Part shown: positions 1 to 6,346 of the stretch, one piece after another
Position numbering within the stretch: position 1 is the stretch's first letter
Layout: each line of letters begins with the position of its first letter
Source of the DNA: JBBDXA01 sp040902585
GTDB lineage: Bacteria > Planctomycetota > Phycisphaerae > Phycisphaerales > Phycisphaeraceae
Length of the DNA: 24,102 nucleotides
Direction: 5' to 3'
Assembly: GCA_040902585.1 (NCBI GenBank)
Contig: JBBDXA010000148.1
Location: 1-24,102 of the forward strand
Translations under genes and position numbers: made by a program
The notes under the pieces: generated by a model
The model's input: only the letters and a program-made list of their open reading frames with translations
Database searches by the model: none
What the model was told of the DNA's origin: nothing

Positions 1-22
1 CGATGAGCCTTATGTGACCTAC

Positions 23-57
23 GGCCGGGGCTTGCGCGGACTCCAGCCCCAGCCACC
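23..57 (+). repeat. Right arm of 118-bp inverted-repeat element (family C), partial
   Basis: This stretch matches the right arm of the elements at 13456-13572 and 14496-14613, ending in AGCCCCAGCCACC. It differs from them only in the middle of the arm (TTGCGCGG instead of TTCCGCCG). The rest of the element is presumably outside the window. It ends 5 bases before the dprA start codon, so the dprA start region abuts a repeat. Confidence 0.75.
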
Positions 58-62
58 CAGAC

Positions 63-1280
63 ATGGTCATCGACTACACTTCCCCCATGCGAACGCCGCG
101 ACTTGATGCCATGATCGCACTTTCCCTTGCCCGTGGCCTGGGGCCGACCCTGACCGCGCGGGCGATCGATGCGCTCGGTTCACCCGAAGCCGCGGCTGCC
201 GCGAGTGTCTCTGAGTTCTCCCGCATCGAAGGCTTCGGGCGCTCCACCGCGCAGCAGGTTTGCGATTCACTCGCGGAGATTCGTCAGAAGGATTGGGTCG
301 AACGCGAATGGGATTTGATTCAGCGCTTCGGTGTCACGCTGCTCTTGCTGGAGGATGATGACTACCCCGCGCTCTTGAGGCACATTCACGATCCGCCGCC
401 GCTGCTTTATGTGCGCGGCCGGATCGTCAAGCAGGATGCCCTGGCGCTGGCGATCGTCGGTGCCAGGCAATGCACCGGCTACGGCCGCGAACAGGCGGAT
501 CGTTTCGCCGCGGTCTGTTCACAGGCGGGACTCACGATCATTTCGGGTGGCGCATATGGGGTGGATATCGCCGCCCACCGGGCCGCCCTGCGCATCGGCG
601 GGCGCACCATCGCGGTCCTCGGCAGCGGACTGGCGGAGCCGTACCCGTCGCAGCACATCGAGGTGTTCGATCAGATCGCGGGGTCGACGAGTGACCATGA
701 CAAAGGCAACGGCAACGGCAACGCTTCGCGCGGGGCGGTGATCAGCGAGCTGCCGATGAGTACGCCGCCGATCCCCCAGAACTTCCCACGTCGCAATCGC
801 ATCATCTCCGGCCTGTCGCTGGGCGTGCTGGTCATCGAAGCCGCCAACCGCAGCGGCGCGCTGGTCACGGCTCGCGTCGCGGCAGAGGAACATCATCGCG
901 AAGTGATGGCCCTGCCCGGCCGCGTGGACTCGCCTCTCTCGGCCGGCTGCCATCGCATCCTGCGCGAAGGCTGGGCGACGCTGGTGACCAATGCCGCGGA
1001 TGTGCTCGATGCCCTGGGCGAAACGGGCGAGCTATTGAAGGCCGGGATGACGACGGATGAAAAGGGCCGCGCGCGAGAGGAGTCGGAGGCCAGTACGCTC
1101 TTCGCGCAGGTGTTGAGTGATTCGCAGAAGAAGATTGTGGATGCGTTGAGTGAGCCGCGCGGATTGGATCAGCTCTCGGCGGCGACGGGGCTGGCGGTGC
1201 ATGTGATCCAGGCGGATATAACGATGCTTCAGATTCGCGGGATGATCCGCAAGGAAGGCGCGATGTTCGCGCGGAAGTAG
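63..1280 (+). CDS. dprA: DNA processing protein DprA
   Basis: DprA (Smf) binds incoming single-stranded DNA and loads RecA during natural transformation, in the cytoplasm. The 405-residue protein has all family blocks: an N-terminal helix-hairpin-helix region (about 25-72, with IEGFGRSTAQQV), then a Rossmann-like DprA fold with AIVGARQCTGYG (130-141), SGGAYGVDIAAHRAAL (161-176), AVLGSGLAEPYP (184-195), the DNA-binding FPRRNRIISGLS (241-252), and ALPGRVDSPLSAGCHRIL (283-300). A winged-helix (DML1-like) tail covers about 345-405. A low-complexity insertion (DKGNGNGN, near 213-220), coded by GGCAAC repeats, sits in a loop before ISELP. Start choice is uncertain: ATGs at 63, 87 and 111 are possible, and none has a good Shine-Dalgarno. 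hisD follows 49 bases downstream on the same strand and may be cotranscribed. Whether this organism is transformable cannot be told from one gene. Confidence 0.96.
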   Translation: MVIDYTSPMRTPRLDAMIALSLARGLGPTLTARAIDALGSPEAAAAASVSEFSRIEGFGRSTAQQVCDSLAEIRQKDWVEREWDLIQRFGVTLLLLEDDDYPALLRHIHDPPPLLYVRGRIVKQDALALAIVGARQCTGYGREQADRFAAVCSQAGLTIISGGAYGVDIAAHRAALRIGGRTIAVLGSGLAEPYPSQHIEVFDQIAGSTSDHDKGNGNGNASRGAVISELPMSTPPIPQNFPRRNRIISGLSLGVLVIEAANRSGALVTARVAAEEHHREVMALPGRVDSPLSAGCHRILREGWATLVTNAADVLDALGETGELLKAGMTTDEKGRAREESEASTLFAQVLSDSQKKIVDALSEPRGLDQLSAATGLAVHVIQADITMLQIRGMIRKEGAMFARK

Positions 1281-1329
1281 TCATATCGCTCCGCGAGATG
1301 GAACGAAGAAAAAACGGACCGACAACGAC

Positions 1330-2658
1330 ATGCAGCTTCAGACTTACAAACTCGACAACGCCGGTGACCTGGAAAACCAGCCCTGGTTCATCGACCTGCG
1401 CAAAAGCGCCCTGCCCGGCGGCGAAGTCGCGGCGACTGTTTCCGCCATCATCGATGACGTGCGCAGTCATGGCGATGAGGCGCTGGTGAAGTACATGCGA
1501 AAGTGGACGGACCCTTCGTTCTCCGCCGATCGCATTCGTGTCGCACCGCAAGAGATGAAGAACGCCCTGGACAGCCTCGAAAAAAAAATGCGCGGCGTCC
1601 TGGAACGCTCCATCGAACACGTCGCGGCTTACCAGAAACACATCCTGCCGACGGACCCTGCGCCGATCACGATCGACGGCGCGGAAATGGGCCTGCGCTG
1701 GACGCCTGTATCGAGCGTGGGCCTGGCCGTGCCGGGCGGGAAGGCGGCGTACCCATCGAGCGTGATCATGCTCGCGGTGCCGGCTCAGTCGGCGGGCGTG
1801 AACACGCGCGGCATCAGTGTCGTCACGCCTCCGCCGACGCGCAAGGGTGATGAAGCACACGCCGCCGCAGGCGATATCGCGCCCCTCGTGCTGGCGACAT
1901 GTGCGATGCTCAACATCGAGCGCGTCTACCGCATCGGCGGCGCACAGGCGATGGCGGCCCTCGCCTTCGGCACGCAGTCCGTCGAGCCCGTGGACATGAT
2001 CGTCGGCCCCGGCAACGTCTTTACCCAGCTCGCCAAACAACAGCTCATGGGTCGCGTCGGTATCGACGGGTTCTATGGCCCGAGTGAAATCGTCGTGATC
2101 GTGGATGACTCGGCGGACCCCTCGCGCGTCGCGGCGGACCTGATCGCCCAGGCGGAACACGATCCGGGCAGGTGCATATTGATCGCGTGGTCGCAGGGGG
2201 TGATTGATGGCGTGAATAAGGCGATCGGTGAACAGGCGCTAAGCCGCAAGCGGCTCAAGGCGATCGAGACTTCGCTTAAGGATTGGTCGGCGGCGTTGCT
2301 GGTGAAGGATGAAGCGATGGCGGTGGCGGTTTCGGACATCATCGCGGCGGAGCATGTGAATCTGGCGGTGAAGGAACCGGAGAGGCTGTTGAAGAAGCTC
2401 CGTCATGGCGGGGCGTTTTTCCTGTCGGACCATTCGCCGGTGGCGGCTGGGGACTATTACGCCGGCCCGAGCCACTCGCTGCCGACAGGCACCACCGCGC
2501 GGTTCACCAGCGGCGTGAGCGTGTACACGTTCCTGAAGCGCAGCGGCACGGTGTTCTATCGCGAAGGCATGTCGGGGCAGACGATCGATTCGATCGCGAC
2601 CTTCGCGGAGGCGGAGGGGTTGGACGGACACGCGGCGTCGGTGAAAGCGCGATCCTGA
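1330..2658 (+). CDS. hisD: Histidinol dehydrogenase HisD
   Basis: HisD catalyses the last two steps of histidine synthesis, oxidising L-histidinol to L-histidine with two NAD+ and a zinc ion. The 442-residue length is normal. Visible family blocks are VPGGKAAYPSSVIM (134-147), GGAQAMAALAFGT (203-215), VGPGNVF (225-231), FYGPSEIVVI (248-257), AQAEHD (273-278), and GDYYAGPSHSLPTGTTARF further on. The expected zinc ligands can be placed as Gln274, His277, Asp375 and His434; the 59-residue spacing of the last two equals that of Asp360 and His419 in the E. coli enzyme. The substrate-binding EH pair is present in AAEHVNLAV, although the usual APEHLE context is altered. No other his gene is nearby, so the pathway is dispersed. 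The stop codon lies inside a REP palindrome shared with the convergent transposase gene. Confidence 0.97.
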   Translation: MQLQTYKLDNAGDLENQPWFIDLRKSALPGGEVAATVSAIIDDVRSHGDEALVKYMRKWTDPSFSADRIRVAPQEMKNALDSLEKKMRGVLERSIEHVAAYQKHILPTDPAPITIDGAEMGLRWTPVSSVGLAVPGGKAAYPSSVIMLAVPAQSAGVNTRGISVVTPPPTRKGDEAHAAAGDIAPLVLATCAMLNIERVYRIGGAQAMAALAFGTQSVEPVDMIVGPGNVFTQLAKQQLMGRVGIDGFYGPSEIVVIVDDSADPSRVAADLIAQAEHDPGRCILIAWSQGVIDGVNKAIGEQALSRKRLKAIETSLKDWSAALLVKDEAMAVAVSDIIAAEHVNLAVKEPERLLKKLRHGGAFFLSDHSPVAAGDYYAGPSHSLPTGTTARFTSGVSVYTFLKRSGTVFYREGMSGQTIDSIATFAEAEGLDGHAASVKARS

Positions 2659-2710
2659 GCCGCTTGCGGCTTCGCAGGGTTGGGCGGAGTGCGAAGCCGC
2701 GAGCGGCTCA
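2656..2710. repeat. REP palindrome pair (family A) between hisD and RAYT
   Basis: Two 21-base arms (2656-2676 and 2690-2710) are inverted repeats with one mismatch and a 13-base loop. The core read on plus is TGCGAAGCCGCGAGCGGCT. Each arm begins, on its own strand, with TGA. The left TGA is the hisD stop and the right one, on minus, is the stop of the transposase gene. The structure could also stop transcription from both sides, although no T-run follows. Confidence 0.9.
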
Positions 2711-3370
2711 GTGGCGGCGATCGTGAGGGTAGCGACCGACGGCGCGGAGGCGCTGGGCGTAGGGGGAATTGGGGCTATGACCGGCGTGCAGCGGCCAGTT
2801 GTCGTAAGGCGTCACCAAGTCCCACACCTGACGCGCCCAATGAATTTTGACGGGGTTTTCTTCGACATAACGAATCGTTCGCCACACCTCTTCAGGGTGA
2901 TCGAGAAAGACCTTCCAGCCGGGGCCACCCCTGACAGGGTGGTCTTCGGCGCGCAGCCCGAGGGTGCGAAGCCGCGAGCGGCTGGCGTTCTGGAAGTGTT
3001 CGATCATTTCTTCGGCAGTGTGCTTGTGTTTGCGGACGATCAGGTGAATGTGATCGGGCATGATCGCGCAGGCGTAGCAGGTGTAATTCTGCTCTTGAAT
3101 GACGGCGGCGAAGGCGTCGGCGATGGCCCGGATGGCAGGAGTGTCGAATGTCAGCAGGTCATATTTCAGAGCGCTGGCGGCACGCTGGTAGAATTCACGG
3201 ATGATTGCGCCGGCGGGCTGAAGCGTTTTGCGGCCGAAGTGGAGATCGCCGAGTTCAGCGATGAGATCGCTGGCGATGAGATGGGACATGCTTCCGCGAG
3301 GATCGTTGGGGAGCCACCAGCCGTACGCCGTCCAGATGAGGTGGTGAGCGATGACGATGGGGTTGGGCAT
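2708..3370 (-). CDS. REP-associated tyrosine transposase (RAYT, Y1/HUH family)
   Basis: RAYTs are single-copy HUH nucleases related to IS200/IS605 TnpA that cut and rejoin single-stranded REP hairpins and are thought to spread them through the genome. This 220-residue protein has the HUH motif as HIH (107-109) in AIMPDHIHLIV, and the nucleophile Tyr168 in IRYVEENPVK, matching the Y-x3-NP pattern of the family. The N-terminal part (HHLIWTAYGWWLPNDPRGS) is typical of a planctomycete-rich subgroup. REP copies of one family lie directly at its 3' end (2656-2710), just upstream of its start (3392-3414) and inside the gene (2964-2983), which supports the pairing of enzyme and repeat. The gene is intact, so the system may be active. 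The start ATG at 3370 has no clear Shine-Dalgarno. Confidence 0.93.
   Translation of the reverse strand: MPNPIVIAHHLIWTAYGWWLPNDPRGSMSHLIASDLIAELGDLHFGRKTLQPAGAIIREFYQRAASALKYDLLTFDTPAIRAIADAFAAVIQEQNYTCYACAIMPDHIHLIVRKHKHTAEEMIEHFQNASRSRLRTLGLRAEDHPVRGGPGWKVFLDHPEEVWRTIRYVEENPVKIHWARQVWDLVTPYDNWPLHAGHSPNSPYAQRLRAVGRYPHDRRH
2964..2983 (+). repeat. REP core (family A) inside the transposase coding region
   Basis: Twenty bases repeat the core of the right arm at 2690-2710 without mismatch over TGCGAAGCCGCGAGCGGCT. Read on minus they code for part of NASRSRLRT of the RAYT, directly after the HUH domain. It may be a REP that entered the gene in frame, or a chance or ancestral match. Confidence 0.7.
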
Positions 3371-3391
3371 GAAGGTCGAGAGTAATCAGGG

Positions 3392-3414
3392 GAGTGCGAA
3401 GCCGCAAGCGGCGG
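3392..3414 (+). repeat. REP core (family A) upstream of RAYT
   Basis: GTGCGAAGCCGCAAGCGGC matches the family A core with one change. It lies 22 bases upstream of the transposase start codon, so the gene is flanked by REPs on both sides, as is usual for RAYT genes. Confidence 0.85.
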
Positions 3415-3440
3415 GAGGGGGAGCGCCAACCCGCAAACGC

Positions 3441-4115
3441 CTACCTTCCGTAACGACTCAGCGACTGCACCACGATGCGATGCACTTCCAGCGGTTGGGC
3501 GACCATCAGCCAGGCCGCTTCGTAGCTCGCGGTGCCGGCTGTCGCGAACAGGATGGTGCCCACGCCCACGATTCTCTCTTTCACCGTGAACACGGTCTCG
3601 GTGTGTTGCACCTTCTTCAGGGGCGTCTCGAAGACCTGCACGCGGAGCACGCCCTTGATGCGGATGATGCGCTGATCGGTGAGTACGTAGATTCGGCTGA
3701 GCCATTCGAGGAACTGCCAGAACAATCGGATCCCCGCCAGGCCGATGACGCAGAGCACGATGTCCTGCCGCGTGAGATAGGTCAGGTGTCCGGCGTTGCG
3801 CAGGGTGATCGCCACGACGGCGAGTACGACCAGCCCGATGAGAAAGCTCAGGCTCGGCAGCAGGACGAACCACAGGCTCGGCTTCAGCAGCAGGATGATG
3901 ATTTCATTCGGTTGAATGAGTTCGTTGGGCAGGAGCGACGAGACCTGATTGTCGATCTCGGCTGCGCCTTCGGGTCCGGACCCCGGCTCGGCATGAGCGC
4001 GCGGCGCATCGCCCTCGTGCGGAGTCATCTGCGGAGTCATCGCGCGGGGCGAAAAAGCGGGACCTGGGTCCGCGGTCTCATGCGTCGGCAAGCTGGTGGT
4101 CAACAATCGCTTCAT
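3441..4115 (-). CDS. Membrane protein with bacterial PH domain (bPH2/YdbT-like)
   Basis: This 224-residue protein has a proline-rich, polar N-terminal part (1-75), two hydrophobic membrane segments (about 78-103 and 118-136), and then a bPH2-type domain (PF03703 family). That domain starts at the typical SRIYVLTDQRIIRIKGVLRVQVFETPLKKVQ stretch (residues about 140-170) and ends with VGTILFATAGTASYEAAWLMVAQP. The family's function is poorly known; bPH domains are small membrane-anchored modules sometimes linked to envelope stress. The start ATG overlaps the stop of hpt as ATGA, so the two genes are translationally coupled in one minus-strand operon. The long N-terminal extension overlaps nothing else, and internal starts at Met26 or Met30 would remove part of it; the overlap favours the first ATG. 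Confidence 0.85.
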   Translation of the reverse strand: MKRLLTTSLPTHETADPGPAFSPRAMTPQMTPHEGDAPRAHAEPGSGPEGAAEIDNQVSSLLPNELIQPNEIIILLLKPSLWFVLLPSLSFLIGLVVLAVVAITLRNAGHLTYLTRQDIVLCVIGLAGIRLFWQFLEWLSRIYVLTDQRIIRIKGVLRVQVFETPLKKVQHTETVFTVKERIVGVGTILFATAGTASYEAAWLMVAQPLEVHRIVVQSLSRYGR

Positions 4116-4765
4116 GGGCGCGGACTCGAAGAAGGCCCTGCGGCCGATGGCGAAGGTGTCGCCTGCGGTTCGCTCGTGCCGCCGTACACATGCGGACGAA
4201 GCGTGGCGATGTCAGGCAGGTTGCGATAGTAGTCGTCGTAATCCAGCCCGTAGCCCACCACGAACTCATCGGGAATATCGAACGCCAAGTAGTCCACGTG
4301 TGTCGCCATCGCTTCGGGTCGCTGCTTGCGGAGCAGGACGCAGGTGCGAACGGAAGCGGGGTTGCGCTCTTGGAGAACGCCGGTGACGAGCTTGAGCGTC
4401 TGGCCGGAGTCGAGGATGTCGTCGATGACGATCACGTGCGTGCCTTCGAGGGATTGGGGCAGCGTGGTGAGCTCCTCGCGCAGGCGCGCTCCGCGCGAGC
4501 TGGTGGCGGTGCCGGGGTAGCTGCTGACGGAGATCAGGCGGATCTGCATCATGAGGGGAAGCTGTCGAATGAGGTCGGCTGCGAAGATGAATCCGCCGGT
4601 GAGGATGGGGATGAAGGTGATCCCGCCGGACGCGGGGCCGCCGGGCAGGGTGCAGGCGGCCGGGTCATCGCCGCACAGGTCGCGGGTGATTTCCTGGGCC
4701 AGTTCCCGCACGCGGCTTGCGATGGTGTCGCGATCGATGAGGATGCGTTCGATATCCGCCTGCAT
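4112..4765 (-). CDS. hpt: Hypoxanthine phosphoribosyltransferase
   Basis: Purine salvage enzyme that joins hypoxanthine or guanine to PRPP, giving IMP or GMP. The PRPP-binding motif is VIVIDDILDSGQTL. The purine-binding C-terminal block is IPDEFVVGYGLDYDDYYRNLPDI, a close variant of the family's FVVGYGLDYAERYRNLP. An N-terminal ILTGGFIFAADLIR matches the PPi loop region, and the flexible active-site loop is VSSYPGTATSSRG. A tail of about 30 residues rich in Pro, Ser and Thr follows the domain and is not conserved in the family. It runs to the ATGA overlap with the bPH2 gene. I chose the ATG at 4765; a GTG at 4771 adds two residues. No Shine-Dalgarno is visible for either. The upstream SGNH hydrolase gene ends 45 bases before, on the same strand. 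Confidence 0.95.
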   Translation of the reverse strand: MQADIERILIDRDTIASRVRELAQEITRDLCGDDPAACTLPGGPASGGITFIPILTGGFIFAADLIRQLPLMMQIRLISVSSYPGTATSSRGARLREELTTLPQSLEGTHVIVIDDILDSGQTLKLVTGVLQERNPASVRTCVLLRKQRPEAMATHVDYLAFDIPDEFVVGYGLDYDDYYRNLPDIATLRPHVYGGTSEPQATPSPSAAGPSSSPRP

Positions 4766-4810
4766 GACCACAGTGTAACGGCTGGTGCATTGGCGGTCCT
4801 GCGCGGCGGC

Positions 4811-6004
4811 TCACTCCCGCAGTCTCGCCTGATACTCGGCGAGGAACTGCCGGGCGATGAGCTCGTGCCCCGCTTCCGTCCAGTGGGCATCACCGGGGAT
4901 GAAGTACCGATCGAGGATTTCCTTTTTCTCCGGCGGCGTGTCGGCGGCGAACTGGGGGAAGTGATTGATGAACCGCGCGCCGTGTTCGGCGCACCACTTG
5001 CGCCACACCTGGACCTGGAGCGAATCAGGCGAGGGGTCACTGACCACCTGATCGGGCCAGGGATAGACCGCGATGGTCAGCGCGATCTTGCGCTGGGCGA
5101 GCAGCGCCGCGAGTTTCGTCATCGACTCCCGAGCCTTGGCCAGGCCGCGGTCGCCGTAGTCAGCGAGCGCCGCCTTGTTGTAGGTCCAGGCGCATCGCCG
5201 CTCAGCCGTGGGATGGTTGAAGGCAGGCTTCTGGGCGTCCAGTGCAGGTGGCATGGACGCGCCGGCGGGGGCGGCGCCGTCAGGCTGCTGGTCGCTTGCT
5301 CCCTGCGACGCGCTGGCGGACCAGCTGCGCACGGCGTTGAGGATGCTGAAGGTGATCACCGTGTTCTGCTTGATCCACTCCGCCACGCGTTCCTTAAGAG
5401 TCGCGGCAACAATCCTGCTTCCGCTCAGGGCATAGCGGTCGACTTCGTCCGCGATATCCGAGATATCGATGTAGACCACGACTTCATCCACCTTCAGTCC
5501 GACCTCTTCGATCAGATGACTGACTTTCCGCTGGTAGATGATCGGGCTGTAGGAACTGGCGGCGGCGTTGAGGACGTCGATCTCCTGCTTGTCGAGTGAG
5601 GCCGCGATGCGACCGACGAAGGTCTGCTCGTACTCGACGCCGATGCCCTCGGTAAAGGAGTCGCCGATGAAGAGGATGCGATGCCGGTCGGTGCGAAGAG
5701 GCACCGCGCGCACGATCGAATCCTTGAAGCCGAGCGAGTTGGTGCGCAGCTTGTACCGTCGGGCGCCCCACCTGGCGTCGTCGATCGAGCGGTTGGGCGC
5801 CAGGCCGTGGTGAAAGACGGAATGCTGGATGCGATAGGTGCGTTCGACATCGCCTGCAGGCCAGTTGTGGCCGTTGATCCACCAGTAGAGCTGGGCCAGC
5901 AGCAGGTCGCCCAGAACGAACGTGAGCACCAGCATGCCCAGCAGCGTTTTCCTGCGGTGTCGCTGGAACCAGCGAGGCTTTCGGACTTTTGAAGTGGATG
6001 GCAT
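4811..6004 (-). CDS. Membrane-anchored SGNH/GDSL hydrolase family protein
   Basis: This 397-residue protein has a basic N-terminus followed by one membrane segment (about 20-42), and a periplasmic-type SGNH fold. Block I is FIGDSFTEGIGV with Ser116 in GDS. The C-terminal block V is IPGDAHWTEAGHELIA with Asp372 and His374 as the catalytic pair. The position expected for the block III asparagine reads YIDISDI, so the usual GxND is not clear. Such proteins (lipase, esterase or O-acetyltransferase-like, compare AlgX and DltD) act on acyl or acetyl groups of surface glycans or lipids; the substrate is unknown here. A low-complexity stretch rich in Ala, Pro and Gln (about 230-255) interrupts the domain. 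The gene is probably the first of a minus-strand operon with hpt and the bPH2 gene. It is divergent from the FlgI-like lipoprotein gene. Confidence 0.85.
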   Translation of the reverse strand: MPSTSKVRKPRWFQRHRRKTLLGMLVLTFVLGDLLLAQLYWWINGHNWPAGDVERTYRIQHSVFHHGLAPNRSIDDARWGARRYKLRTNSLGFKDSIVRAVPLRTDRHRILFIGDSFTEGIGVEYEQTFVGRIAASLDKQEIDVLNAAASSYSPIIYQRKVSHLIEEVGLKVDEVVVYIDISDIADEVDRYALSGSRIVAATLKERVAEWIKQNTVITFSILNAVRSWSASASQGASDQQPDGAAPAGASMPPALDAQKPAFNHPTAERRCAWTYNKAALADYGDRGLAKARESMTKLAALLAQRKIALTIAVYPWPDQVVSDPSPDSLQVQVWRKWCAEHGARFINHFPQFAADTPPEKKEILDRYFIPGDAHWTEAGHELIARQFLAEYQARLRE

Positions 6005-6346
6005 GGCCAGGCGAAAAAATGGGGATCACAGCTTTCGGCATCAGGCGGATTGAGCAATCCGATCTGAACCACTGAATGCGGACGCACGCTACATAGCTAT
6101 TCGGGCATTCTCCGATTCAACCTGAACTTCGAGCGAACAGACGCCTCTGCGGGGCGGACTGGCCGCGATGCGGGTCGCCTTGATGGATATGATTGTACTG
6201 ACGGGATTCGAGGCCGGGTCGTGAATCCCTGCCCGCGGCCCCGGTCTATTCCGTTGTAACCTCTTGATTCCCTTGACTTTTCCGCTCGATTTGGGCACAA
6301 TTCGGTAGACGATCCTGCCACGATAAATCCCTCCTGATGGTGGCCA
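6005..6346. other. Divergent intergenic region, 342 bases
   Basis: It separates the minus-strand SGNH operon from the plus-strand lipoprotein gene and should hold promoters for both. A plus-strand sigma-70-like promoter is visible (6273-6301). I saw no convincing promoter for the minus side, no small ORF with family resemblance and no strong hairpin. Confidence 0.6.
6273..6301 (+). promoter_or_regulatory. Sigma-70-type promoter for the FlgI-like lipoprotein gene
   Basis: TTGACT (6273-6278) is followed after exactly 17 bases by CACAAT (6296-6301). This matches TTGACA at five of six positions and TATAAT at four of six. Transcription would start near 6308, about 39 bases before the ATG at 6347. 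Confidence 0.6.

Noticed and set aside
865..2160. Long minus-strand ORF (431 codons) opposite hisD
   Set aside because: It is the mirror frame of a high-GC gene. The plus strand codes for a complete HisD with all active-site blocks, and the minus peptide is Arg/His-rich without family motifs.
4190..5599. Long plus-strand ORF (469 codons) opposite hpt and the SGNH hydrolase gene
   Set aside because: It spans two genuine minus-strand genes and has no recognisable domain; it is a frame shadow.
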